Assembly (NCBI GenBank): GCA_047947135.1 | Contig: CP170457.1 | Coordinates: 4,278,001 to 4,342,000, forward strand | Origin: Planctobacterium sp047947135 | GTDB lineage: Bacteria > Pseudomonadota > Gammaproteobacteria > Enterobacterales > Alteromonadaceae | Reading direction: 5' to 3' | DNA length: 64,000 bases | Part shown: piece by piece, positions 53,200-63,200 of the stretch | Layout: the number at the start of each line of letters is the position of its first letter | Numbering within the stretch: the first letter of the stretch is position 1 | The notes under the pieces: model-generated | The model's input: the letters and a program-made list of their open reading frames with translations, nothing else | Database searches by the model: none | Told to the model about the DNA's origin: nothing | Translations under genes and position numbers: made by a program

Positions 53200-53973
53200 C
53201 TATTGCTCTTCTCTGGTAAACACCAGCTCGTTACCTTGACTTAACTCCGGAGCATACTGATATCCTCCACTATTAAACTCTTTTAAAGTCGCGATTTGCG
53301 AAACCTGATGCTCAATAATATAACGAGCCATCATCCCTCTGGCTTTCTTCGCAAAAAAACTGATGACCTTGTACTGACCGTTTTTCTTATCTTTGAAAAC
53401 CAGGGTATAAATTTCAGCATTCAGCGCAGCTTTTTTGACTGATTTAAAATACTCATTGGATGCCAGGTTGATCAGAACATTATCCTCTTGCTCCACCAGC
53501 GCCTGATTGAGCTTGTCAGTGATGCGTTGTCCCCAAAACTGATAAAGATCCTTGCCCCGTTTAGTGTTAAGTTTGGTACCCATTTCCAGTCGATAAGGCT
53601 GCATTAAATCCAAGGGTTTGAGCAGACCATATAAGCCTGACAAAATTCGCAGATGTTGCTGTGCATACTGTAAATCAGATTCAGTTAGTGTTTCTGCTTG
53701 CAAGCCAGTATAGACATCACCATTAAAAGCCAGAAGCGCTTGCTTGGCATTCTCGGGAGTAAAAGGTGTGTGCCAGCGGTGATATCGTTCCACATTCAGT
53801 AGAGCCAGTTTATCACTGATACTCATTAAACTACTGGTTTGCTGCGGCGATAGCTTGCGGCATCGTTGAATCAACAGCTCCGCCTGGTCCAGCATGTCTG
53901 GATGACTAAATTCAGCAGTTGTGGCAGGTGTGTCGTAATCGAGATTTTTTGCTGGTGATATAACAATCAGCAT
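53200..53973 (-). CDS. yaaA: Peroxide stress protein YaaA
   Basis: A 257-residue DUF328 protein (E. coli YaaA 258) that lowers intracellular free iron and protects DNA during peroxide stress. Landmarks are LIVISPAKNLDYDTPA at the N-terminus, ALLAFNGDVYTGL, LSGLYGLLKPLDLMQPYRLE and NLASNEYFKSVK. The ATG at 53973 is chosen because it gives the universal start M-L-I-V-I-S-P-A-K; a longer frame to 54045 is atypical. It is convergent with the YgjV-like gene. OxyR control is known in E. coli; no OxyR site was identified here. Confidence 0.96.
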   Translation of the reverse strand: MLIVISPAKNLDYDTPATTAEFSHPDMLDQAELLIQRCRKLSPQQTSSLMSISDKLALLNVERYHRWHTPFTPENAKQALLAFNGDVYTGLQAETLTESDLQYAQQHLRILSGLYGLLKPLDLMQPYRLEMGTKLNTKRGKDLYQFWGQRITDKLNQALVEQEDNVLINLASNEYFKSVKKAALNAEIYTLVFKDKKNGQYKVISFFAKKARGMMARYIIEHQVSQIATLKEFNSGGYQYAPELSQGNELVFTREEQ

Positions 53974-54062
53974 TAGCGAGCAATATCCTTTTTTCTGTGG
54001 TAACAAATGACGAGGCACTATACAAGGAAGCGCTAGACGCCTCAATTGCTATTCATCCTGAA

Positions 54063-54584
54063 TTAATGCATTTGCAGTTGCTGCATCGCGTCAACATAAT
54101 GTTGATATATAACGTCATCAAAAGCACAGAAGATCACTTTTCGAAGTTCAGGATAATAGGCAGTTTGCTCGGCGACCGTAGTCAAAGCAATCTGACAGGC
54201 CGCATCTGGTGGGTAGCCATAAACGCCACAGCTAATCGCAGGAAAAGCAATGCTACGAATACCGTTTTCATGGGCCAGTTTCAAACTGTTCCGGTAACAG
54301 CTTTGCAACGCTTCAGCTTCACCACTGCGCCCCCCTTGCCAGATAGGCCCAACAGTATGGATAACAAACTTAGCTGGTAAATGGAAACCTGGGGTGATTT
54401 TTGCCTCACCAGTAGGACATCCGCTTAATGTGCGACAATATTCCAGCAGCTGTGGACCGGCAGCCCGGTGTATTGCGCCATCAACCCCGCCACCACCCAA
54501 TAAGGTCGAGTTGGCAGCATTGACTATCGCATCCGTGCCGACCTGAGTTATGTTATCCTGTATTACGGTTATTTTTGCAGTCAT
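54063..54584 (-). CDS. Macro-domain O-acetyl-ADP-ribose deacetylase (YmdB-like)
   Basis: A 173-residue macro domain (E. coli YmdB 177). Motifs are DAIVNAANSTLLGGGGVDGA near residues 22-41, IHRAAGP, VIHTVGPIW, and IAFPAISCGVYGYP, with the ADP-ribose-binding Asn and Asp residues in the first block. The enzyme hydrolyses O-acetyl-ADP-ribose and can remove ADP-ribose from proteins. The ATG at 54584 (MTAKITVIQ) is preferred over one at 54614. It is in the same direction as yaaA, 89 bases upstream of it. Confidence 0.93.
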   Translation of the reverse strand: MTAKITVIQDNITQVGTDAIVNAANSTLLGGGGVDGAIHRAAGPQLLEYCRTLSGCPTGEAKITPGFHLPAKFVIHTVGPIWQGGRSGEAEALQSCYRNSLKLAHENGIRSIAFPAISCGVYGYPPDAACQIALTTVAEQTAYYPELRKVIFCAFDDVIYQHYVDAMQQLQMH

Positions 54585-54788
54585 TTCGCACTTAACTATA
54601 GCCATATATGGCAATCAATAATACTCTATAAGGTTCGTGATTGCAGAGTATAATCCGCCAGTATTCGCGCATTTGTTCATATCTGAGTAATAGTATTAAG
54701 ATAGTCTGCAACTCCATTGAAAGCGCAATTTTTTAATCTTATATTCGTTGCGCTAAACTAACCATTTGTCTTGCTGATAGAGGAAATC

Positions 54789-55742
54789 ATGACTAACCAA
54801 CTCGAAGCATTACGCAAGGTCACCACTGTTGTAGCTGATACCGGTGACATTGAAGCAATTCGTCAATACCAACCTGTCGACGCTACTACCAATCCATCTC
54901 TTTTATTAAAAGCAGCGCAAATGGAACAGTATCGTCCGTTAGTCCTGGAAGCAATTGAGTGGGCTAAGGGGCAATCTGATGATAAGCAACAACAGCTAAT
55001 TGACGCTGGTGATAAATTAAGTGTCTATTTTGGTCGTGAAATACTGGACATAGTTCCGGGGCGTGTCTCCACCGAAGTGGACGCCAGACTGTCATTTGAT
55101 AAGGCCGGTACAATTAAGAAAGCGCACCGTCTTATTGAACTCTACCAGGCCGCTGGTATTGAGAAAGAACGAATTCTGATCAAGATTGCGTCTACCTGGG
55201 AAGGTATTCAGGCGGCAGAAGAGCTTGAAAAAGAAGGAATTAATTGTAACCTGACATTGTTGTTCAGTTTTGCACAGGCAAGAGCGTGTGCTGAGGCTGG
55301 TGTGTTTCTGATTTCGCCTTTTGTGGGTCGCATACTGGATTGGTTCAAAGCCAATACTGATAAGAAAGAATACCTTCCACATGAAGATCCAGGCGTGCAA
55401 TCAGTCACCCAAATCTATAACTATTATAAGCAACATGGCTACAAAACCGTGGTCATGGGTGCCAGCTTTAGAAATATTGGTGAAATAACGGAGTTAGCAG
55501 GCTGTGATCGCTTGACCATCAGTCCGGCGTTATTGCAGGAACTGCAAGAATCTACTGCTGAATTACCGGTCCGACTGCAGGACAATGGTCAGACAACACA
55601 ACCTCCAGGCTGTATGTCTGAACGTGAGTTCCGCTGGCAGATGAACCAAGATGCCATGGCTACCGAGAAATTGGCCGAAGGCATCCGTAATTTTGCCAAA
55701 GACCAGATAAAATTAGAAAGCATGCTGCAAGACCTTCTGTAA
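54789..55742 (+). CDS. tal: Transaldolase
   Basis: A 317-residue transaldolase (E. coli TalB 317) that transfers a dihydroxyacetone unit in the non-oxidative pentose phosphate pathway. VDATTNPSLLLKAAQ contains the catalytic Asp, ERILIKIASTWEGIQAA the Schiff-base Lys (about 132), and FSFAQARACAEAGVFLISPF with VMGASFRNIGEI the rest of the active site. The ATG at 54789 has AGAGGAAATC upstream; the earlier ATG adds six residues. It is followed by pgi 66 bases later, the two joining glycolysis and the pentose pathway. Confidence 0.97.
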   Translation: MTNQLEALRKVTTVVADTGDIEAIRQYQPVDATTNPSLLLKAAQMEQYRPLVLEAIEWAKGQSDDKQQQLIDAGDKLSVYFGREILDIVPGRVSTEVDARLSFDKAGTIKKAHRLIELYQAAGIEKERILIKIASTWEGIQAAEELEKEGINCNLTLLFSFAQARACAEAGVFLISPFVGRILDWFKANTDKKEYLPHEDPGVQSVTQIYNYYKQHGYKTVVMGASFRNIGEITELAGCDRLTISPALLQELQESTAELPVRLQDNGQTTQPPGCMSEREFRWQMNQDAMATEKLAEGIRNFAKDQIKLESMLQDLL

Positions 55743-55808
55743 CCTACATCTGGTGGCGTCTGTTTTTAGTACTGACGCCAGTTTTCAGTATCTAGAAAGG
55801 AAAGGCAT

Positions 55809-57461
55809 ATGGCTTCCCAAACACCCGAGCTGCAAACATCACCTGAATGGACTGCACTGGCAGATTTAGCCAAGCAGGTGAAACAACAACACATGCGTGA
55901 CTGGTTTCAAAGCGATCCAGACAGAGCAAAGCGATTCTCCGTGAGTGCCTGTGGCATTCAGTTAGACTTCTCCAAAAATCTGATAACCGAAGACGTTCAG
56001 GAAACCTTACTGGCACTGGCCGAATCTCGTCAGGTAGAAGACAAACGAGACGCCATGTTCAATGGCGAAACCATCAACTTCACTGAAAAACGTGCTGTTC
56101 TGCACACGGCACTGCGTAACTTTTCAGAACGTCAGGTCTTGGTTGATGGCGAAGATGTCATGCCGGAAGTCCATGCGACCCTCAACAAGGTTCGCAGTTT
56201 TGTGGAGTCTGTACATGGTGGTAGTCATACAGGCTATACCGGGAAGTCCATCAAGGATGTTGTCGCGATAGGTATTGGCGGTTCATTTTTGGGCCCCAAA
56301 ATCATGTCAGAGGCGTTAAAACCTTACTGGCAAGAAGCACTTAAAGTGCATTATGTCGCCAATGTAGACGGTTGCCATATCCATGATGTGCTCAGCAAAA
56401 TGGATCCAGAAACCACCCTGTTTGTTATGTCTTCCAAGTCGTTTTCAACCCAGGAAACATTACAAAACACTCTGTCAGCAAAAGCCTGGTTTTTGGACAG
56501 TGGCGCAACGCAACAAGACATTGCCAAACATTTTGTGGCGGTCTCTTCCAATATTGCAGCTGCTACCGAGTTTGGTATGGCAGAAGAGAATATCTTCCCG
56601 ATGTGGGACTGGGTAGGCGGACGTTACTCGTTATGGTCTGCAATTGGTTTACCTATCGCCCTGGCTATCGGTTTTGACAACTTTAAACAGTTGTTGAAAG
56701 GCGCGTTTTCAATGGATGAGCATTTCCGGCAGGCCCCTTTACAGGAAAATATGCCGGTAATGATGGCGGTGCTTGGCGTTTGGTATCGTAATTTCTTCAA
56801 TGCCCAGAGTTACGTATTACTGCCCTACTATCATTATCTTCGTGGCTTGCCCGCCTACGTGCAACAACTGGATATGGAAAGCAATGGTAAACAGGTAGCG
56901 GGTGCCGATAGTATTGACTATGAAACCGGTCCTATTGTCTGGGGAAGCGAAGGCACCAACGGGCAACACTCGTTCCATCAATTGATTCATCAAAGCAATA
57001 CACTGATTCCGGCTGATTTTATTATGCCACTGACGGTACCCAACCAGGATGATACCCACCACGCGATGCTTGCCTCGAATTGCTTTGCGCAATCACAAGC
57101 TTTGATGCAAGGCAAATCGTATGAAGAAATTAAAGAGGAATTGGCAAACAAGGGCCTGTCTGACACGGAGTTACATCAGTTGGCAAGTCATAAAACCATG
57201 CCGGGGAATAAACCCAGTAACACTCTGTTGTTTGAGCAATTAGATCCCTTTACCCTCGGCGCCTTAGTGGCACTCTATGAGCACAAGGTATTTGTGCAGG
57301 GTGTCATTTGGGGAGTGAACTCCTATGACCAGTGGGGTGTGGAGCTTGGCAAAGTCATGGGCAATCAAATTCTGGAGGTATTGAATGATAAAGCCCCGGA
57401 AAACCAGTTTGATGCCTCAACAAACCAACTGATTAAGCGTTTCAAGGCAACAAATAGCTGA
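55809..57461 (+). CDS. pgi: Glucose-6-phosphate isomerase
   Basis: A 550-residue isomerase (E. coli 549) interconverting glucose 6-phosphate and fructose 6-phosphate. The SIS domain shows AIGIGGSFLGPKIMSEAL and SSKSFSTQETLQN, PGI signature regions are seen in WDWVGGRYSLWSAIGLP and in the GSEGTNGQHSFHQLIHQ stretch, and the C-terminal Lys region is SYDQWGVELGK. The ATG follows AGAAAGGAAAGGC. It is downstream of tal and ends before a strong terminator, so tal-pgi is probably an operon. Confidence 0.98.
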   Translation: MASQTPELQTSPEWTALADLAKQVKQQHMRDWFQSDPDRAKRFSVSACGIQLDFSKNLITEDVQETLLALAESRQVEDKRDAMFNGETINFTEKRAVLHTALRNFSERQVLVDGEDVMPEVHATLNKVRSFVESVHGGSHTGYTGKSIKDVVAIGIGGSFLGPKIMSEALKPYWQEALKVHYVANVDGCHIHDVLSKMDPETTLFVMSSKSFSTQETLQNTLSAKAWFLDSGATQQDIAKHFVAVSSNIAAATEFGMAEENIFPMWDWVGGRYSLWSAIGLPIALAIGFDNFKQLLKGAFSMDEHFRQAPLQENMPVMMAVLGVWYRNFFNAQSYVLLPYYHYLRGLPAYVQQLDMESNGKQVAGADSIDYETGPIVWGSEGTNGQHSFHQLIHQSNTLIPADFIMPLTVPNQDDTHHAMLASNCFAQSQALMQGKSYEEIKEELANKGLSDTELHQLASHKTMPGNKPSNTLLFEQLDPFTLGALVALYEHKVFVQGVIWGVNSYDQWGVELGKVMGNQILEVLNDKAPENQFDASTNQLIKRFKATNS

Positions 57462-57486
57462 ATTATCCATTAGCTAAAGTAATGGT

Positions 57487-57519
57487 AAAGCCAGTTGTTA
57501 AAACTGGCTTTCTTTTTTT
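57487..57519 (+). terminator. Terminator after pgi
   Basis: Perfect ten-pair stem AAAGCCAGTT/AACTGGCTTT with a five-base loop followed by CTTTTTTT, 25 bases after the pgi stop. Confidence 0.92.
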
Positions 57520-57711
57520 AACATCTGCACAACCATTTATTACAAGCCTTTCACTAAAATTCCAGTTAATTTACTCATTAGAAAAATAAATTAAATTAAT
57601 CGATTAAAGCCATTTTATAGTGATCACTAAGTCTCTTACCATGCGTACTACAGATTGTTTCAAGCGCGTGGACACCACTGTCCATCACTACTTTTTAATA
57701 AGAGGTTTATG

Positions 57712-57855
57712 ATGAATAAAGAATTAGGTTTTTTTGGTGGGATCAGTACAGGATTATTTTTTGGTGCTTTCGTTGGTGATTTTCTCTTAGGTGGAATGAC
57801 TGGCTTGGTCTTGGCCATCGCAATGCAAGCTGTTATGGCCGCCTCAGATCATTGA
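57712..57855 (+). CDS. Small Gly-rich membrane protein (47 residues)
   Basis: A short protein with a good ribosome-binding site (AAGAGG, six bases before the second of two tandem ATGs). It is hydrophobic and Gly-rich (GFFGGISTGLFFGAFVGDFL, then GGMTGLVLAIAMQAVMAA), suggesting two short membrane helices in a hairpin. It lies alone between the pgi terminator and a convergent LysR gene. No family is recognised. A frame extending to 57655 is open but has no good start signal. Confidence 0.55.
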   Translation: MNKELGFFGGISTGLFFGAFVGDFLLGGMTGLVLAIAMQAVMAASDH

Positions 57856-57948
57856 GAGGGTTCACCCCAATGGGCCGGCGTTGTACCCAATGACGAAGTT
57901 ATCCCACTCTCAATCCGGATATAATACCATTGATCGATTGCGTTCAAA

Positions 57949-58902
57949 TCAGGCGGCTTTAGCACAGCAATAGCGCTGTTTGAGCTCTGCAAGATGGCGC
58001 TCGGCATTACTTTTTACCAAATGGCTGACATGCTGTCTTAACCAGAGCAATCCTCCATCTTTTTCCTGGCGACTGTGCCAATTACTGCAAAGTTGCGTGC
58101 CCGGGACCTCTACGGGTGTTTTAGTCACGGCAAGTTGGCCACTAAATATCGCTTTTTCCACCGTAGATGACGGGACGACAGCGATAAGATCACTGGCTGC
58201 AATGATATCTGGAACCGTTGTGAAATGGTTAACTGTCATGGCAACACGGCGCTTCAAGCCGTGTTGCGCCAACATCTGATCAGTGAAACCGGTCGTATCA
58301 CCAGACAAAGACACCAACAGGTGTTGCGCATTGGCAAACTCCTCAAGCGACAAATTGGCTTTTGCTAATGGGTGGTCCGGACGCATGACGCAGACATAAG
58401 AAGAGGTATACAAGTATTCGCTACGGATAACAGAAGTATTGCTCACCGAACCCGCACCAATCACCAAATCCACTTCGGCGTCAATCAGGACCTGTTCGCC
58501 GTTGACAATCGTATAAGGAATCGCATGAATATTGATCCCCGGCGCTTCAGTTTCGATGATTTTGCGCAATGGACGCCAAACCGTATCAACGATGGCATCC
58601 GCTACGGCTAACCTAAAGGTGCGATTGGAAGTCGCCGGATCAAATTGTTTTGGATCAACAGCATGACTGAGCTCTTGCAAAGGTTCTTTGATTTGGGCCC
58701 ACAGATTTCGGGCATACAACGTCGGATGAATGGTCCGCCCTTCTTTGACAAACAACTCATCTTTCCACAACAAACGCATCCGTGAAACGGCGTTAGACAC
58801 CGCCGGCTGGGTCATTGCCAGGCGCTCGGCAGCTCGAGTGATTGAGCCTTCGGTCATTATGGCATCAAACACCATCAAGAGGTTTAGTTCCTGGGTACGC
58901 AT
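57949..58902 (-). CDS. LysR-family regulator, likely of the adjacent RND efflux operon
   Basis: A 317-residue LysR protein. The HTH (about 1-65) contains LLMVFDAIMTEGSITRAAER and MTQPAVSNAVSRMRLLW, the variant typical of the NodD/LeuO/MexT-like branch. The effector domain spans the rest, ending with LWLRQHVSHLVKS. The ATG at 58902 with GGAG eight bases upstream is preferred over a TTG at 58914. It is divergent from an RND efflux pair (141 bases), the arrangement of MexT-MexEF-type systems, so it probably controls that operon. Ligand unknown. Confidence 0.92.
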   Translation of the reverse strand: MRTQELNLLMVFDAIMTEGSITRAAERLAMTQPAVSNAVSRMRLLWKDELFVKEGRTIHPTLYARNLWAQIKEPLQELSHAVDPKQFDPATSNRTFRLAVADAIVDTVWRPLRKIIETEAPGINIHAIPYTIVNGEQVLIDAEVDLVIGAGSVSNTSVIRSEYLYTSSYVCVMRPDHPLAKANLSLEEFANAQHLLVSLSGDTTGFTDQMLAQHGLKRRVAMTVNHFTTVPDIIAASDLIAVVPSSTVEKAIFSGQLAVTKTPVEVPGTQLCSNWHSRQEKDGGLLWLRQHVSHLVKSNAERHLAELKQRYCCAKAA

Positions 58903-59043
58903 CCGGATCTCCAATATAAAGACTCAAAAAATAATACATCACTTAATATAATGTGTCACATATAAACATATAATTATTTTTATTCATTAGCCGCCCTCAT
59001 AATACTCTAAGTCAAAAAATGATAATTGTTGAGGAGCATTATT
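58903..59043. promoter_or_regulatory. Divergent control region between LysR gene and RND efflux operon
   Basis: An AT-rich 141-base region that must hold both promoters. It contains several short dyads typical of LysR targets, but no single T-N11-A box stands out. A GAGGAG ribosome-binding site for the efflux adaptor is at its right end. Assignment as the regulatory region is by position. Confidence 0.5.
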
Positions 59044-60282
59044 ATGTTTGCAGAACGATGGATAAAGTTAGTCGTGGTCAGCAGTATGGCAGTGCTGATA
59101 AGCGCCTGTGGCACCCAGGCACAGGAAGCACCCGCCCCCCAAGCCCCCAGTATTTCTGTTGCTGAAGTAATTGAGCAGCGCATTACTGAATGGGACGAAT
59201 TCACAGGACGATTGGAGGCTCCGCAGAGTGTCGAGCTGCGCCCCAGAGTATCAGGCTATATCGATATCGTCGCATTCGAAGAAGGGGACATTGTGCAGGC
59301 TGGCGAACCGCTATTTTTTATCGACAATAAGGCCTTTAAAGCCGAAGTTCGTCGATTGGAAGCAGAGCTGCTCCATACCGAGGCGCAGAAGGAACTCGCA
59401 ACCTCAGAAGCGCAAAGAGCTGAAAACCTGCTCCACAAAAACGCCATCTCACAGGAAGTTGCCGATAGCCGCAGAGCGCAGTTGAAACAGGCAACCGCGC
59501 GCGTTCAATCGGTACAGGCAGCACTGGAACTAGCGCGTTTGAATTTGAGCTATACCAGAGTGGAAGCACCCATTTCAGGTCGTGTATCCCGTGCTGTGGT
59601 TACCAAAGGCAACTATGTCACGGCGGGTCAATCGGTACTGACAAATCTGGTTTCCACAGACAAAGTGTATGCCTACTTTGATGCCGATGAGCAAACCTAC
59701 CTGCACTACGTAAAACTGGCTAAAGAAGGTACCCGACCGAGCTCGCGAGATCATGAGAACCTGGTTCTGATGGGACTGGCCTCAGACAAGGACTATCCAC
59801 ATCAGGGCTACATCGACTTTGTTGATAACAGAGTTAACCCCAACAGTGGCACTATTCGTGGCCGCGCCGTATTCGATAATGATGGTCAGTTTATACCGGG
59901 ATTGTTTGCCCGCATCAGATTAGTTGGCAGCGCCAGCTATCAGGGTATTCTCATCGACGACAAAGCGATAGGTACGGATTTAAGCAGCAAATTTGTTTTG
60001 GTTTTGGACAAGGATAACAAAGTACAGTATCGCGCTGTGCAACTGGGTGAAAAAATCAATGGTCTGCGCATCATTAAAGATGGCCTGCGCCCGGGTGAAA
60101 AAATTGTCGTTAACGGATTGCAGCGTGTTAGACCAGGAGTCACTGTCTCTCCTAAAGTTGTGCCGATGGCAGAAGCCAGCCAGTTGCAGGCACTTAATAG
60201 CTTGCAACAACGTATTGATGATAGCTACAACAGACCACAGCTTGCCAACCGCAAGAAACACCACAACGTGGTAGGTGGCTAG
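59044..60282 (+). CDS. RND efflux periplasmic adaptor subunit (MFP)
   Basis: A 412-residue membrane fusion protein. It has a lipoprotein signal with lipobox LISAC (Cys at about 23), the lipoyl/barrel-sandwich segments FTGRLEAPQSVELRPRVSGY and LNLSYTRVEAPISGRVSRAV, a coiled-coil hairpin (about 100-165) and the beta-barrel and proximal domains. It links the inner-membrane RND pump to an outer-membrane channel. The ATG at 59044 follows GAGGAGCA; an earlier in-frame ATG at 59026 adds six residues. The pump gene starts one base after its stop. Confidence 0.95.
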   Translation: MFAERWIKLVVVSSMAVLISACGTQAQEAPAPQAPSISVAEVIEQRITEWDEFTGRLEAPQSVELRPRVSGYIDIVAFEEGDIVQAGEPLFFIDNKAFKAEVRRLEAELLHTEAQKELATSEAQRAENLLHKNAISQEVADSRRAQLKQATARVQSVQAALELARLNLSYTRVEAPISGRVSRAVVTKGNYVTAGQSVLTNLVSTDKVYAYFDADEQTYLHYVKLAKEGTRPSSRDHENLVLMGLASDKDYPHQGYIDFVDNRVNPNSGTIRGRAVFDNDGQFIPGLFARIRLVGSASYQGILIDDKAIGTDLSSKFVLVLDKDNKVQYRAVQLGEKINGLRIIKDGLRPGEKIVVNGLQRVRPGVTVSPKVVPMAEASQLQALNSLQQRIDDSYNRPQLANRKKHHNVVGG

Positions 60283-60283
60283 A

Positions 60284-63200
60284 ATGAAGTTTTCGCAATT
60301 TTTTATTCAACGCCCCATATTCAGTGGCGTGCTCTCGCTGCTGATATTTATTGCTGGTGCGCTTGCCGTATGGCAATTGCCCATCACCGAGTATCCCGAT
60401 GTCGTACCACCCACAGTAGTCGTAACTGCTAACTACCCCGGAGCAAACCCGAAGGTCATTGCTGAGACAGTTGCCTCGCCACTTGAGCAGGAAATTAATG
60501 GTGTTGAAGATTTGTTGTACATGTCTTCTCAGGCAACGGCTAACGGCACGATGACCTTAACACTGACCTTTGCCATCGGCACTGACCCGGATCGGGCTAC
60601 AACACTCGTACAAAATCGTGTAGACCGCGCGTTACCGCGTTTACCTCAGGAAGTGCAACGTCTTGGTGTAGTGACGGAAAAATCATCTCCCAATCTAACC
60701 ATGGTTGTCCACCTGACATCACCGGACAACCGTTATGACATGCTCTACCTGAGTAATTACGCGCGCCTGAAAGTGAAAGACGAATTGGCTCGTATTGAAG
60801 GTGTGGGTAGCGTCAGATTATTTGGTGCAGGTGAATTTAGTATGCGCATCTGGCTGGATCCTGACAAAGTGGCTGCCCTGGGACTTAACCCCAGTGATAT
60901 TGTCGCCGCTATACGCGAGCAAAACCAACAGGCTGCCGCGGGTACGCTGGGTTCACAGCCGACAGGTGACAATGAATTTCAGCTATTAATAAACATGAAA
61001 GGTCGCCTGAGCAGTGAGCAGGAATTTGCCGATATCATTGTGAAAGTGGATGAAAACGGTGCCGTTTCAAGATTGCGAGACGTTGCCAGCGTCGAACTGG
61101 GTGCCAGCGATTACTCATTGCGCTCACTGTTGAATAACAAGCCTGCTGTCGCCTTGCCGATTTTTCAGGCTCCAGGATCAAATGCGATTCAAATCTCAGA
61201 CGATGTTCGTGCTCGTATGGCTCAATTGCGCCAAACCTTTCCTGAAGGCGTCGATTACAGCATTGTTTACGACCCGACGGTGTTTGTAAAAGGCTCAATT
61301 AAAGCCGTAATCAATACCCTGTTGGAAGCGATATTGCTGGTTGTCCTGGTCGTGGTGTTGTTTTTGCAAACCTGGCGGGCTTCCATCATACCGCTTGCAG
61401 CCGTCCCCATTTCCTTGGTGGGCACATTTGCCGTTATGCAAATGTTGGGGTTTTCGTTAAACGCATTATCACTTTTCGGTTTGGTGCTGGCAATCGGGAT
61501 TGTAGTAGACGATGCCATTGTTGTGGTCGAAAATGTCGAACGTAATATTGAACAAGGGTTGTCGCCACTCGATGCCACAAAACAAGCGATGAAAGAGGTG
61601 ACAGGCCCCATTATCGCAACGACTCTGGTGCTTATGGCCGTATTTATCCCCACGGCTTTTATGTCGGGATTAACTGGGCAGTTTTACAAACAATTCGCCC
61701 TGACAATCACAATTTCAACCATTATTTCCGCCATTAATTCACTGACACTTAGCCCAGCGTTGTCAGCACTATTGCTCAAACCCAAAAATGTCAAAAAAGA
61801 TCTGCTGAGCAAAGGTATAGACAAGCTGTTTGGACGATACGTTTTTGCACCATTTAATCGTTTGTTTGACCGTGGTGCGAAAAGTTATACCAATAGCATT
61901 AGCAAGCTGGTGCGCTTAAGTGGCATTGTTGTATTACTTTATGGCGGTTTGCTGGCCCTCACCTATCAACAATTCGCTACCACACCCACTGGCTATGTGC
62001 CGGGTCAGGACAAGATGTATCTGGTATCTTTCGCCCAGTTACCTGATGCTGCCTCGTTGGAAAGAACCGAGGCGGTGATTCGGGAAATGTCAGATATTGC
62101 CCTGAAACACCCTGGGGTTGAGTCAGCAGTGGCGTTTCCAGGACTGAACATCAATGGATTCACCAATAGCTCCAGTAGCGGCATTGTCTTTGTCACCTTG
62201 GATAAATTTGAAAACCGAACGTCTTCGGAGCTTTCTGCCAATGCGATTGCGCAATCTCTAAACCAACAATTCGGTGCCATCCACGAGGCGTTTATTGCGA
62301 TATTCCCGCCACCACCGGTACAGGGATTGGGGACCATCGGGGGATTCCGTTTGCAAATAGAGGACCGCAACAACCTGGGTTACGAGGAGTTGTACAAAGT
62401 GACACAGCAGGTCTTGCGCAAAGCCTGGGGATCACCTGAGTTGACCGGTGTATTCAGCAGTTATCAGGTCAATGTGCCGCAACTCGACGTTAATCTTGAT
62501 CGGACCAAAGCAAAAAGTCAGGGAGTCAGCGTCGATGAAGTATTCACTACAATGCAGGCATACCTGGGGTCAATCTATGTGAATGACTTTAACCAGTTTG
62601 GACGTACATATCAGGTCAATGTACAGGCGGATGAAACCTTTCGACAGGAGCCTGAACAGATCCGTCAAATCAAAGTCCGCAATAATTATGGCGATATGAT
62701 CCCTCTTGGTTCCTTCGTGGATGTTCAACGCAGCGCTGGTCCAGACAGAGTCATGCGCTACAACGGATATACCACAGCCGAAATCAATGGTGCCCCGGCA
62801 CCGGGTTATAGCTCAGGCCAGGCTCAGGCAAGAATCAGCGAAATCCTCGAGGAGACTTTGCCCATCGGCATGACCTACGAATGGACTGAGCTGACCTATC
62901 AGCAGATTCTGGCAGGTGATACGGCACTCCTGGTGTTTCCGTTGGTGGTACTTCTGGTATTTCTGGTCCTGGCCGCACAATACGAAAGTTTGAGTTTGCC
63001 GCTGGCGATCATTCTTATCGTGCCTATGACGCTGTTATCCGCCATGACTGGCGTGATCATCTCTGGTGGAGATAATAATATATTTACCCAAATTGGTTTT
63101 ATTGTGCTGGTCGGCCTGGCCACCAAGAACGCCATTCTGATCGTCGAATTTGCCAAAGAGCTTGAAGATAAAGGTATGTCGACTCTGCAAGCCATCAAAG

